Positions 1 to 12,227 of a DNA stretch of 64,000 nt are shown in pieces. The stretch's first letter is position 1; every line of letters begins with the position of its first letter. A model generated the notes under the pieces. The model was not told where the DNA came from and did not search any database. It saw only the letters and a program-made list of their open reading frames with translations. A program made the position numbers and the translations under genes. The DNA is from Serripes groenlandicus (taxonomy: Eukaryota > Mollusca > Bivalvia > Cardiida > Cardiidae), in contig JASEVX010000001.1 in NCBI GenBank assembly GCA_031761405.1, forward strand, positions 40,109,728 through 40,173,727, written 5' to 3'.

Positions 1-570
1 ATATGTTCAAAGTGGTCGTATGAGGCAAAGGGTTAAATGTTTTCATTCTACTATAAATGTGAACATCTTGTATAATCCTATGGCAATAATACAGAACTTA
101 ATATTGTAATTAATTTCAATTTAGGTCATTGTGACAAGCGTCATTCATCTTCAAATGGGCATCATAGCCTAGTTGGGAAAGCAGCCAGTTGCCAAGGGAA
201 ATTATTGTTTAGAATACTGATGCGAGAAATCCAGGAAACACATTTAAACGATATAACTATTGTTGAAATGGCAATTAAACTCGGTTCAATCATGAAATCC
301 CTTGAGAACGGTTTTCGTATGACGCAGGTCATTTTGCACTGGACTTATTACACTTACCATAACTAAACGGATTAAATAACGAAAGAACTGAATAGTTAGT
401 ACGGCCATTCCTAATCCGGACTATGAACTATCGCATATATCGTTATGCATGTAGATATAACATATCTAGACATGGCAAGGTTAGGGAGCTACTTCATTAA
501 ACATTTCCTACATTCAGCAAATCTATAGCAGACGAATTTGAAAACATTAGGGCAAAAACAGATACAAATC
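1..570. other. Intergenic, SINE fragment only
   Basis: No gene is visible. About 125-235 carries a SINE body fragment in plus orientation (a 'gtgacaagcgtcatt' motif followed by 'gcagccagttgcc'), the complement of motifs in the minus-strand SINEs near 1 kb and 3 kb. The remainder is AT-rich sequence with no recognisable signal. Confidence 0.4.
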
Positions 571-887
571 TCTGTAAATGAAAGGATCATATTTAATAGA
601 GTTGGACATATTGTGTCAAAATTATGAGCAATTTCTCCTATTCGATACAGTTTTCAAAAGTTGTTTGCTGCTGAGGCGTCATAAAGCATCTGTATGTGGG
701 AAGGGGTTAAACATTTCAACAAAACCTGCTTATAAATGTATACGTATGAAAGGATTAAAATGTTAAGTCATTCTAATGTTGACGACCGAGCAAATAACTT
801 GTATAACTTTCCTTATAAATGTATATGGTGAACATCTTTTCGATAAAACGATATTGCTCTCAAGAGCAAATAGTTCTATTCTCCACA

Positions 888-1180
888 ACGCCGTTTTCAA
901 CAATGTTTCAGTCATATTACGGCGACCAGGTCACCTACTCATGTGTTTCCTGACCTTTACCCACATTAATACTCCACATAACATACTTACCAAGCAACTG
1001 GCTGCTTTTCCACATAGACTTCAAGCCCGTTGGTGGAAGACGAATAAATGACGCTTGTCACAGTGACTTTTGTCAAACGTCTCAAAGAATATTGGCCGAG
1101 CTGGGATTCGAACTTATAACCCCTGGATTGACAGCCCGCGTTGCTACCTTTAAGACGATCAAGAAATTAAATGATGTACT
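888..1180 (-). mobile_element. tRNA-derived SINE, minus orientation
   Basis: Read on the minus strand, a tRNA-like head (about 1098-1180, with a 'ttcgaatccc' B-box-like stretch) is followed by a body with 'gcagccagttgct' and a 3' core 'aacattgttgaaaacggc'. The same body and core recur at 3054-3235 and 55400-55590 on the minus strand and at 30262-30466 on the plus strand, so this is a dispersed family. The open frame across it is not a gene. The head is degenerate, so this is not a functional tRNA. Confidence 0.6.
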
Positions 1181-1430
1181 TCTTATCCATCTATGTTGTC
1201 AAAAGTCATGCTATAAGGTTTGTATCGTAGAAAAGAAAAATAAGAGCTGTCCGACTTGAAGTCGATCATAGCCTTGTTCGTACATTTCATTGTGTTGGAT
1301 AGATATATTGATGTTATATATAGTCGTTATCTACAGATGAAAAAGTTCTCTTTCCTGTCAAAACATATAAATGTTCGATTTGTTTTAATATGGTATGTTT
1401 AGGCTAATGTAAATATGCTTACTACATTAA

Positions 1431-1642
1431 CCCTTTCAGCGCCGAATTGTTTAATCGTTTAAAGTAGACTCTTCCATGTTCAAACTTGGACGACTCTATT
1501 TTCATGTTATAGGATTTTTGGAATATTTTTATAGCTCACAGCCAAACATTGCATATTTCAGGTGAGACAGCTCGTTACGAGCTGACTCACCTGATCTGCA
1601 TTGTTTGCAAAAAGCTCAATATTGCCTTTGGCGCTGAAAGAG
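1431..1642. mobile_element. TTAA-flanked MITE (TTTCAGCGCC family)
   Basis: The element is flanked by TTAA at 1427-1430 and 1643-1646. Ends are inverted: CCCTTTCAGCGCC on the left and the complement of CTCTTTCAGCGCC on the right. A hairpin with 'agctcgttacgagct' sits inside. There is no coding capacity. TTAA target sites with C-rich ends are the hallmark of piggyBac-type transposition, so a piggyBac-like non-autonomous element is a reasonable inference. Related copies are at 13950-14142, 40844-40915 (truncated), about 55990-56180, and a scrap near 4500. Confidence 0.6.
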
Positions 1643-3033
1643 TTAAGGGAGACATTCTTTACATCCTTTTGTTCTGAAATCTTGCATAATTATCTGAATT
1701 CGTTTCGACTTAACCCTTTCCCACATACAACAAACTGTAGAGGATTTTGAAAACATACCTGAAAACAATTGGAAACTTCGCGTGACCTCGCGTGTATCGG
1801 TGATATATATTGAATACGTTTAACTCTTTCTCTGCCGACTTTCACAAAGTCACGCCCCTAAATTTGGCTTCGATATAAAACATTGACAAGTATACAGATG
1901 CCATGTAAGTGTATTGTGAACGTGACAAGTACACACAAATGTCAACAATATGTCAGTTACGCATATACATGTTTCTCTTTAATTCGTTAACATTACTACA
2001 AAACGGAACGCAAGTGTCAAGAAAAGTTGTGTCAGACGTATTGTGGTGTATGTGTTTGGATCAGCATGCACGCTGATAAAACACTTCTTACATATAAGCC
2101 TGTACTTTGTTAAACTAATATAACTATCTGTGCTTTACGACAAGTTGTTTCATAATAAAGTGCAATACATATAAGTACATGTAAAATCAATTCTACTCTG
2201 TATCAACACATTGCGTTTAAATAAAAACAATTCTTTTTCAACAATATTACAGTTGGATCATTTATTTATTCAGTTAATAAGACAAGATCAACAATCAACA
2301 ATCTGACTTTATTAAGAGATTCAAGTACATGTACTGTATATACACAATTCAAAATATATATACATGTATTGTTATTTAACAATATTTCTCTCTTACTAAA
2401 AAATGTGGGATAATCATATGTACGATATGGCCGCACATTAAACGTATATCCGATGTCCGCCATTTTCTATTACGAAACTTAACATTTTCGTAAACAAACA
2501 CAAGTTTACACTGTTTTTCGAATAATTTGCTGAAATGGAATGAATTTTATAAATGTGTATATGTACATAATCGAAAAAAATACAACCTTTTAATAAAAGT
2601 AACATATTTTTACAGGTAAAAGTTGCGGTGGAATCGCGGTGATTTCATTATAGATAAGAAGCTCGAGTCGACGAAATGTCGATTGCGGTGATACAATTAG
2701 CCCGTCGGCGGTATTACGGTGATCATAGAGTATAAATTGCGGTGATCATCCGCGATGAAAAATATTTGTCCATCGTGGGATCGCGGAAAATGCGTTTTCC
2801 ACGTGAGCTGTACTGTAATGTCAATGGAAGTGGATTATCTGTGGAATATTTTTAAAAAATGAATGGACTATGGCCAGCTTATACCCATGTCGGACCTTTC
2901 GAACCGCCTACTAGTTCCTTTCTAAAAATCAAAATGAGGTAACTTGTTGGCATATGAAGCCGGAAATGCATTTGACTCGACATCACTTACCCAAAAGAAA
3001 GAACTCAAATAAAAAATCTATGTTAAAATATAT
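1643..3033. other. Intergenic, no gene seen
   Basis: AT-rich spacer. About 1711-1800 has one end of the 'ccctttcccac' MITE family. About 2622-2770 has dispersed 'tgcggtgat' motifs in a GC-richer patch of unknown origin. I see no exon with supporting splice sites. Confidence 0.4.
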
Positions 3034-3235
3034 GTTGATTAATTGATTGATTGAGGTTTAACGCCGTTTTCAACAATTTTTCAGTCATATCACGACGACA
3101 AGTTCCCCTCCATATGCGTTTCCTGGTTTTCCTACACCAGTACACCAAACAACATACTTTCCAAGCAACTGGCTGCTTTTCCACATAGACTGTTAAACAG
3201 TCCATTGGTTAAAGACGAATAACGCAGGTCACAGT
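3034..3235 (-). mobile_element. SINE, minus orientation, with (TCAA)n tail
   Basis: A 3' tail of 'attgattgattg' (3041-3053, i.e. repeated CAAT on the minus strand) is followed by 'gtttaacgccgttttcaac' and the same body motif 'caagcaactggctgc' as the SINE at 888-1180. The head is truncated or degenerate. The overlapping minus-strand open frame is SINE sequence, not a gene. Confidence 0.6.
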
Positions 3236-4450
3236 GGTCAAGCTATATGAATTACATGATTGAAACATAAAATGTATTTCTACGCTTTCAACATACTTGA
3301 TCGCGCGTAAAGTTAATGGGTGATTTCTAAATTTGTTAATCGAGTGGAGTAAAGGCAGCTTTTTTATTCAACTAAAAAAAAAACAATTCAGATAATCGAC
3401 TCCCAATGATATATATATACTCAAGAAATCAAATTATTGATATGATAATAAGATAAATAGTTTACAAAATATAACATATACGGTAAATGTGTAAGTTGGC
3501 TTAGGCGTCGGAATTTCCAAAAAATCCCTTCGAATAACGTTAATCAGGAATCTTAGTACTAGAGTATTTCATTCTCGATTCCTGCGTAAATACATCAGAT
3601 TCTCAACCGATCTTTAAACATAACATTCCAGAAGACGGCATACGACAGCCAAGTCCCAGTGATAAAGTTTACTCCAAAAGAGAACAAGACGAATTTTGAT
3701 GCTAAGCATCAAAGACGCCGCGCATGCTTTTAAGGCATGACTTAAAGGAAAGCAGATGCAGTTCAAAACATTTAAATAACCTGTGCAAACGGACAGGATG
3801 TAAAGAAGGCCAAATGTACCTTTATCTTAAACAAGAAGGCCGAGATGTTCCTTATTGCTCACCTGGATACCATAGTCTATAATAAAATGTTATCAATAGC
3901 AAAAAGGGTCCATTTTGACGAAGGGAGTGGAGTATATACTTTATATGCTACGATCTATATGATATTCAGCATGTAAAATTTAGTCGTGAATTGACGAGTT
4001 AAGTCTTCAAACTATTTGTTTTACCGTTTGCTTAACATTGACTGCAACAAAACAAGCTGAAGTTTCTTAATTTTAAATCTGCTCTAACTAGATCAATTAG
4101 ACAAACAAAAAACATAGATACTGAAATATTAACAGATATTAACTTAAGTGTTAATGCCTCTAGTTATAAGTTAAGTGTGACACAAGCTTTGGAAGGAGAG
4201 AGGGGAGTCGATTCTCCTTCCAGTTGAGCAGAAGTATGATAAAAAAAAAACCGAGAGTATATAAACAAAATATACAAATAATTCTAACAAGTTTAAAGAT
4301 ATTTAATATCGAAATTAAGCATTTATGAAATTAAAAGAAAAAGTTTTCATGTATAGTCAACATATAGCAAGAATACAATGGTCTGAATTAACAACTGCGT
4401 GGGGAGGAACGTTTTAAGTTTAGTAATACAACAGAAATAAATTGGAAACA
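3236..4450. other. Intergenic, no gene seen
   Basis: AT-rich. It contains short poly-A tracts and, near 3700-3730, a short GC-richer stretch. No conserved protein motif or RNA gene was recognised in either direction. Confidence 0.35.
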
Positions 4451-4451
4451 A

Positions 4452-5480
4452 GAGGGCCATGATGCCCAGGAATCGCTCACCTGAGAATGGGTTATATAAG
4501 ACTTTACTCTTTCAGCGCCAATGGCAATATCATCTAGACAAATTTTCTGACAAAATTTCAAGCTGCTCAAGTCAAAAATGCAATCTCTATAGTGTTAACT
4601 AGATTGTTCTGCAATTTAGCCTAGTGACCTAGTTGTCCTGACGTGACCCATATTCGAACTTTACCTAGATATCACTAAGACAAACATTCTGAGAAAGTTT
4701 CAACATGCTCAACCCAAAAATGTGGCTTCCAAAGTGTTAATAAGACTTTCCTTAAATTTGGCCTAGTGACCTAGTTTTTGACCGGTCATGACCTACATTT
4801 AAACTTAGCCTAGATATTACTAAGACAAACATTCCAACATAGTTTCATCATGCTCAAGCCAAAAAAGTGGCTTCCAAAGTGTTAACAAGATGTTCCTTAC
4901 ATTTGGCCTAGTGACCTAGTTTTTTACCGGACATGACCAATAATCAAACTTGGCCTAGATATCATCAAGACAAACTTTCTGAGAAAGTTTCAACATGCTC
5001 AAGTAAACAATGCGGCTTCCAGAGTGTTAACAAGCTTTTCTTTAAATTTGGCCTATTGACCTAGTTTTTGACCCGACATGATCTATATTCAAACTCGGCC
5101 AAGATATCACTAAGACAAACATTCTGACAAATGTTCAACATGTTCAAGCCAAAAATACGGCTTCCAGAGTGTTAACAAGATGTTCATTAAATTTGGCCTA
5201 GTGACCTAGTTTTTGACCCGACATGACCCAGTTTCAAACTTGGCCTAGATATAATCGAGACAAACTTTCTGACAAAGTGTCAACATGCTCAAGTTTAAAA
5301 TATGCCTTCCAGAGTGTTAACAAGATTTTCCTTCAATTTAGCCTAGTGACCTAGTTTTTGACCCGACATGACCTATATTCAAACTTGGGCTAGATATCAT
5401 AAGTCAAACATTCTGACAAAGTTTCAACATGCTCAAGTCAAAAATGCGGCTTCCAGAGTGTTAACAAGATTTTCAATAAA
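4452..5480 (+). repeat. 145-bp tandem array in a mobile element
   Basis: The phrase 'cctagtgacctagtttttg' recurs at about 4622, 4763, 4908, 5053, 5198 and 5343, giving a period of 145 bp with about seven copies. Each unit also has 'caacatgctcaag' and 'gtgttaacaaga'. The array is preceded by a unique head, 'agagggccatgatgccc' followed by 'aatcgctcacctga', which I recognise as the start of a repeat widespread in molluscs. It is not coding. Confidence 0.75.
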
Positions 5481-5489
5481 TTTGTAAAC

Positions 5490-5790
5490 CAAACAATTAA
5501 AACAGCGTAGCCTAGTGAACTCCGTAAATCAACTCATAAAAAAAGCTTAGCCTAATTAGTTGGGGAACAGTTATTAAACACAATTTAAATGTATCTAAAG
5601 TTTTGTAACAACTGTGAAAGATGTACATATTTTGTATCTTGTTGTTTCTTAAATCAGTTTATACAATTTATTCAACCATATAGGCTGTTTTTTCAAACAT
5701 ATTACAGAGTTTTTCTTTACAATAATATCTGTGGGTTTCTCCCTTTTTGATTACGTCACCCCATGGTACAAAATTAAAACCTATTCCATA
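5490..5790 (+). repeat. Dispersed repeat, inverted copy at 17.6-17.9 kb
   Basis: The stretch containing 'tttctttacaataat', 'ttgattacgtcaccccatgg' and 'cagtttatacaatttattc' appears as its reverse complement at about 17575-17890. The two copies are about 12 kb apart and diverged. This marks an interspersed element of unknown class; no protein is visible. Confidence 0.55.
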
Positions 5791-5924
5791 ATGACGCCGC
5801 GCTTCCACGCGGCGTCAATAAAATTATCATATGATAGTTGTTTTTTATAAAGATATTTAAAACGTTTCAATTATAAATGATTCGCTAGGTCATTTTATCG
5901 ATTCTTAATGCTTTCATTAATAGG

Positions 5925-5994
5925 TCCGGCTACTGTAACGGTTAGCACATTCGCTTGTCACGCGAATGACCAGGGTTCGATTCCAGGTCTGGGA
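5925..5994 (+). tRNA. Degenerate tRNA-Asp-like sequence (GTC)
   Basis: A tRNA-like fold is visible. The anticodon stem TTCGC/GCGAA closes a seven-base loop TTGTCAC with anticodon GTC, and a 'gggttcgattcc' T-loop follows. The acceptor arms (TCCGGCT against TCTGGGA) and the T stem pair poorly. No CCA and no SINE body follow directly. It is more likely a tRNA pseudogene or a SINE head than a working tRNA-Asp gene. Confidence 0.35.
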
Positions 5995-7181
5995 AAAATA
6001 TTGTTTTTAATCAAAAATATATTATAATTATCTTTTTCTTTTTGTTCTTATGAATTGCTTATATCAGTGGAGTAATTGTCATTTGACACAGCAACAAACT
6101 CCTTCAAAATGTTTGGATTTAGAAAGAAATCAAGAGCAATGCATTTAAAACGTTTCACCTATGCGTTGTGAAACACTTTAAGAAATGGATTAATTCATAT
6201 GTATGATGATTTACGTAGCTTTTAACAATATTTCAGTTATATCACGCAGAAGAAAATGTAGATAGCACAGTATTTTATTTCTGCCTTTCCTATCTGCGCA
6301 GTCTGATCTAGCGCTTCACGTTCCACCAATTAATCAATAATTAAAGAAAGTGTTGATGCTTAGCAGGAATGCGAAGGCAGGTCTTTTTTCACACGTTTAA
6401 TACTTACGGTTGATTTTCCTTGACCACTTCACATTCCGTTTTCCAATACGATGTTTGGCAGTGTAAGGATGTTGTTGATTTGTACACATTTTAAGATTGA
6501 TAATAACGTTTGACATATGCTGGTAAGTTAATGTAAATTTATATATACACTATAATCGTCATGGACGGTGTACTAGAAAATTGCTAGATATGAAATTATT
6601 GTATATACAATTTCAATTCAATCGTACTCATTTTAAAAGGAACATGAATACATGTTTGGTCGATTTTCCATATTGTGGTACTAAAGGCATATACACAAAC
6701 AACTAGTTAATCGATTTATATAACAAATATTGAATGTTTTAACCGAGTCTGGATTTGTATTCTATTTTCTCTGTTCATGTTAACTTTTTTTGTTACGGTT
6801 TTCAAATAAATTAATAGTACAACACATATTCAACATTATATCTGTCTACTGCTTGTAGTCCATATTTCGATATAAATTGTTTAATGATTGTTAATGTATT
6901 ACTGGCATATCATATTCTCACATGTGTAAAGACGACTTAGGTATTCCCTACAACTAAAGACAATTATGATTACTCTAATTGCTTTCTGATATTAGCAGAA
7001 GATATCTATTACTTCGGACATTAACATTATGGAATTGAAAATGACAAAAAACAAATTAGTGATATACTTTTCTGTTACCAACAGTGCACACATTATTGAG
7101 TGTGTCTTTTTTTACGGATGTGTTATTGGTCAATTAAACAATACGTGTGCGACAGATATTCTGATATATCTCCTTTTTCAG

Positions 7182-8343
7182 GTGTATGTACAGTGATTCA
7201 CTCGATGTGAAAGAGGATATTACTGGATTGACAAACGTATTAGGTCTAGCTCATAAATACCAAGTTAACTTCGTCGTTGATAAATGCTGTCAAGAGTTGG
7301 AAGGCAAAACAACCATTGACAATGTATTCTTACAGCTGGAAAGGGCACTCTTGTATGAGAATGCGCACTTTGTTGAAACGGTAACCAATTTTATCGACGA
7401 AAATGCAAAACAGATTTTAATGAATGATGGATGCTTGGATATGTCATTAGAATGTCTTACTCACATCTTGAAGGGAGACACGTTCTATGCCAGTGAGTCT
7501 TTGATTTTCAACAAGGCAATTGAATGGGCAAGACAACGATGCGAATCAACAGACGGACTTGTTCTAAGGAAGACACTTGGCGAAGCGTTCTACTTTCTTA
7601 GAACCCCAGCTATGACTCTAGATGAATTCACCACCTGTACAAAGAGAAAGGGATATTACAATATCGCTGAATATGAAGATATTATGGAAAGCATGAAAAA
7701 AACTGTTTTTGAACAGACTGATAGTTTATGCAATTCTAGGAAGAAGCGTAATGCGCCGAAACTTTCTGTCGAGCAGTCTGATATACCAGACACTTATGAC
7801 AAGGAAAAATTAATCAAAAAGAACATTCTTTCAGAAAAGGTTACCATAACTGTAAATGCGGATGTACATCTCACACATATAAAGTTGCGAAACCATTCAA
7901 TTGTATATCACACACATTCCGTTGGATACGAAGACGGAACTGAAAGAAGATGGAAACGTGGTCGTATGAGGGAGTGCAAAGCCTACACTCACATTGATGC
8001 ATCTGTGGAGTTTCCGATTCGAGATGCACGACTCTCCGTTTCTTTAAAGAAAGATAATACGTGTATGGGGACGTATCGTTTCTCCTTGGGTTCCGGCTCA
8101 TTTATGGTAGCATTAGAGGAACCGATTCTTTTCTCCTCCGGCAAATCCTACACATTGGAGGTGGCCATTGCACAGGATTTCTTGAATGATTATCTTCAGT
8201 TGCAGGCCGTAAGCCGCGAATCTGCAAACTACTTCAACTTCAAAAATGACTTGCTGCATATCAAAACAGAGGGTAGCATTTACTTGCCGCCGTATCCTGA
8301 GGTCATCCGAGGTTTCAAATTTGCATGTTCTCACAACAGGTAA
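7182..8343 (+). CDS. BTB-BACK-PHR protein, copy A, last coding exon
   Basis: The exon opens after the acceptor 'tttttcag' (7174-7181) with a G that completes a split Arg codon, then reads Cys-Met-Tyr-Ser-Asp to a TAA at 8341-8343. The ATG at 7186 is therefore probably internal, not the start. It encodes the end of a BTB/POZ fold ('HKYQVNFVVDKCCQEL'), a BACK region ('THILKGDTFYASESLIF', then 'WARQRCES') and a C-terminal PHR-like beta domain ('FSSGKSYTLEV', ending 'RGFKFACSHNR'). BTBD3/6-type proteins of this layout are usually substrate adaptors for cullin-3 ubiquitin ligases; that role is inferred from the family. Compared with copy C it has about 29 extra residues in the PHR region (codons near 7910-7995). 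No first BTB exon is visible in 1-7181. 'acag|gtaata' at the stop could be a splice donor to a further exon. Confidence 0.8.
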
Positions 8344-8566
8344 TACTATGGCTACGATGCAACATCGATCGAAAAGGAATAACATAAATTGACATTTTAT
8401 TTAATTAAAACTTTTTACGTGCGTATATGGCTGTTAAACAGAGGATTTCGTGACAAGGTCAAAGTTCCTCAAATTTTTGCTTGGTAAGACCACACTCTAA
8501 TCTGCGTCACATATAACAGTAGCATGTGTATCATGTGGATTGTTTTTCTTTGGGTTTTTTACGTAA

Positions 8567-8572
8567 AATAAA
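8567..8572 (+). promoter_or_regulatory. Candidate polyadenylation signal, copy A
   Basis: AATAAA lies about 220 bp after the stop of the copy A exon. The equivalent position in copy C (35167-35172) also has AATAAA, within the duplicated flank. Conservation of the site in both copies supports it weakly; no transcript evidence is available. Confidence 0.35.
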
Positions 8573-11020
8573 TTACCTGTGATCTACGTAGAGTGCTCTT
8601 AATTGCTGGTGATTGCATCTTTCATATCACGAGACATTTGAGCCGCAAAGCATGGTTTGGTGTGTCATTACATTTTCGGCAACGCACAGTGATAGCCTAG
8701 TGATTAATGAATACGCTTCAGGAGCGGGAGGCAAATGTTCAAAATCAAGCTGTAGACGTAGAACCTGTTCTGATATATCCAGTTGATGAGTCGCAAGCAA
8801 GATAGACATTTGCCAGGAATGCCTGCAAAGCTGGTGTCTCACACACATTTAGGTTTTCGGGAAGTAAACGTTCTCTGGTGTCTCATAAGGAACGGTTGAC
8901 TATCCCTGACACTGTCATGAACAAACACTTTTATTTACATTTCTTTGATTGGATATATAGAAAAACCAAGGGGCTATACCTCCAGAAAGTTGTTGTCATA
9001 AGTTAAATTTAGAGTTACACTGCGAGCATTCGGATGAGGAAGGTCTGAATTTTCGCCGTATAAAGATGCAACAAGACTCCTTATTACTTGACGAGGTGGG
9101 TCTAAACTGATATCATTCTTAAAAGGATTGGTTTACAATCTCGGGGTGCAGTTACGAGTACCGTCATACTATAGATAAGAGCTGCGCGCCGTGGATATCA
9201 ACCTGGTCAAAACATGGTCGCTTCGAGCTAGATTATGCATAGTATACTTCGTTCTTTCTCGATATTTTGACATTTCAGATACGATGAAATCTATTTCAAA
9301 ACCCGTTTCGTAGCGAACTCATAACATAAAAGACTAGCGTTGAGCGTGTAACTTGCGTTCGTTATTAATTCAACGAATACTTAGCGTATGCCTACATATA
9401 CACAACAAGTGGCTATATTTTAGAAAAAGATTGCCCAAACGTATTGTAGTGATGCTCGTTAAACTGGCGCCTGGTGAATGTTGGAATACGATGTGCATTC
9501 ATTGGTCATTCGTTTTAGCATTCGTTAGACAAACGCTATGTTTATGTTTGACACTAGCTATGACAGAATTCTAAAATTAGTTGAACATATATTGCCGAAC
9601 AACTGGCGAAGAAACAACCTACACCAAACATGCGAAACGTTCACACAGCGAATGGCCAACGTGTAAATAGAGTATTGATCAAGACGCTACACGTTCTAAA
9701 TTTTGAATAGGTTCAGATATGTTTTACTCCAGCGCAGGTCTACGAACCGCTAAAACGGACGACAACTAGTTAAAACGTTTACAACTATTTCTTTGACACA
9801 CGTTAGTTCTATACTCAAACGTGTGACAGCAGCTCTTTCAGCATTCCATTACAAACTGGCGAACAGAGCAGAGCCAGATCAGCCATCAGATAGGTCGCGA
9901 AATCTAAATGGTTGGTTTTCGCTCAGCGCCGTCAATATATTTTTTCTAGCATTTTAATGAGAGAATGGTAAGATGTTCGGTAAATCAAATTGTAACCAGA
10001 CTTTAAGCATTATTTTCTTTAAACCAAGTGGAACAACTATTCCCAAAATATAATTATTCTTTTTTAAAACAGATGTTACTCCATTTCATCATGACAGTCG
10101 TTGAAACAATCATGTTATATATGTGTGTTGTATATGTGTGTTGTATATGTGTGTTATATATGTGTGTTGTATATGTGTGTTATATATGTGTGTTGTATAT
10201 CTGTTCATATGTTTCTTTATCCCGAATGAATTAATATAAACTAATGCATACAATAGATTAGATTCTTTTGAAACCGCAACACAACCAATAAGAGTATCCA
10301 GTCTTGTCAGAGTCATTTATTCTGATTGACAAAAACAATCGTGACAAGAAGTGTATATTAAGAGTGTGGGTTTATGGGTTATTTCATGACTTCACATGAT
10401 TCAGTCTTGACTTACCCTGGAAGAGACCACTGTAAAACAACAACTTTATATTTTTGCAAATAGTTTATTGTATATGTTTAAAATGTTAAAATGCATTCAA
10501 CGTCAGTTGGGTTTTACTAAGAAATTTTCTGACTCCACAAATTGTACAAACTAAAAACAAGAAGATTAATATTCAGTCCTGATCATAGACTTGTCTTTAT
10601 TTACTATCCTATGCATTGGAAGAAGGATTCCGAATGTATTGTTACGAACGGCTTTCTATCCACGCCCTTGTAGCAGTTTTCATTCGTCTCTATAACAGGA
10701 TATGATTTCTCCTAATTAGCTTGATGGTCTGACAGGGAATTAAAGTTATTTTATACTTTTAATGTTTTGGTATATTAATATAGACTTTTAAACAATGCTT
10801 TTGATTAAGAAATATTGTAGATAGGTCATCTTAATTAATTTGAATGAGGTAATTGAACGGAATGAAGTAGCAACTGCACGTCACTTTGTACTCATATGTG
10901 TTTGCAATTATCTATTTTTATGTATACCTTGTAAAAGTTTATGTCAATGTGCAGTTTGTTTATTTGACGTGTTTATGTTTCTCACTCTTTTACCGGAGTA
11001 TATAAATATGCATTTGAAAT
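8573..11020. other. Non-coding flank shared with copy C
   Basis: Matches about 35173-37756. Both copies have frames broken at different points, so nothing suggests a protein. The block at about 9230-9840 is rich in 'acgtt' motifs and may itself be a repeat. A 15-bp minisatellite sits at 10112-10200. Confidence 0.5.
10112..10200 (+). repeat. 15-bp minisatellite (TATATGTGTGTTG type)
   Basis: About six tandem units of roughly 15 bp alternate 'tatatgtgtgttg' and 'tatatgtgtgtta'. The homologous position in copy C (about 36841-36861) has a single unit, so the array expanded in A or contracted in C after the duplication. The alternating purine-pyrimidine track also creates the spurious open frames here. 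Confidence 0.8.
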
Positions 11021-11262
11021 GGCTTCGGTGGTGTAGCCTCTTCCTCAGGTGCGGGAGGTCCCGGGTTCGATCCCCGACCGGGTCATGCAAAATACTTAAA
11101 AATGGTAGTAATGACTGCCCGCTTTGGCACTAAATTCGCATTAGGACATACTGGCTGTCGTCAGAATAATCTGACCAGTAGCACTATTAATTTACCCAGG
11201 AAATAACCTGATATAACTAAAAAATGTTGAAAACGGCGAAAAACACCAAACATTCAATCGCA
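11021..11262 (+). mobile_element. tRNA-Pro-like SINE, copy A
   Basis: The head 'ggcttcggtggtgtag', with an AGG anticodon-like position and 'cccgggttcgatcccc' as B box, looks tRNA-Pro-like. A body with 'actggctgtcgtcag' and a 3' core 'gatataactaaa' then 'tgttgaaaacggcg' follow. The same insertion occupies the homologous site in copy C (37757-37970), so it predates the duplication. Confidence 0.7.
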
Positions 11263-12227
11263 CTCGGTAATTCAGTTCCGAACTCTACAACAGAAGATAT
11301 TGAGCTATGGATCGTCACAAAATAAAATGTGTATAAACTGTTATTACTTTTTAAATATAGGTTCAGATACTGATATTTGAGCAGTCATATTTTGTCCGAT
11401 ATTTATTCATTAAATGGCCTTTTCTATGTCATATTATTGCTGATGATTTATTCTAATTAAGTCAAATCAAACGACTTATCCTGCAGTACCAATCATAGAT
11501 GCTTTAGCCGAACATAAATGGTATATTATTTAAACAGATGAAAATGATTTCGTCATATGATGTTCTCCCTTTTCCACAATGTCTTCATTCCTGTCTCAAG
11601 ATCACGTTTTCGAGTTCAAATTTTGTATTCATTTTAAGAGTAGTTTGTAGTTGTGAAATTCCCAACAGAGACAACGTGCGAGGTTATTGCAATTGCCGAC
11701 CCTCAACAATAATCTTAAATATGTTCGCTATATACAAATGGGCCCCTTTTTCCAGTGTTTCGAAACTTTTTTTTAGTAAAATAAAACACTGGCTATTAAT
11801 TTTCAAGTTCAAGTTCAAGTTTTTTTATTTGCATAACATTTTACATGTTGATGCAACATATACATAATAAACTATTGTATAGCAATACATATAGTATAGT
11901 TTCAATAGTTGACATGTGATATATAATATTCGAGAAAAGTGTAATTAATATTAATGCGTACAAGTTGACTAAACTTAGATTGTTTATTTTGTGGATTTAA
12001 AATAGCACCTTTTTCGGATTAATGATTCGCTCCCCTAATAAGCATTTTGATTTCAATTAATGAATCATTAAATGTAAACTAAATGATTTCCGTCTTTGTA
12101 AGCCACGCCTCGCTATTTGGGGTCTTGTTGCCATAATGATGCGTGTGAGCAACAGAGCTTCCATTTACACATTATATTCCTTTTCCACTAACAACACAAT
12201 TTTCAGCAGACGACTTTAAAAAACATT

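Noticed and set aside
5925..5994. Functional tRNA-Asp gene
   Set aside because: Anticodon arm is good but acceptor and T stems are mismatched; better called a pseudogene or SINE head.
7186..7188. ATG at 7186 as the true start of BTB copy A
   Set aside because: It lies 4 bases after an acceptor, inside the BTB fold, and copy C has Leu at the same codon.
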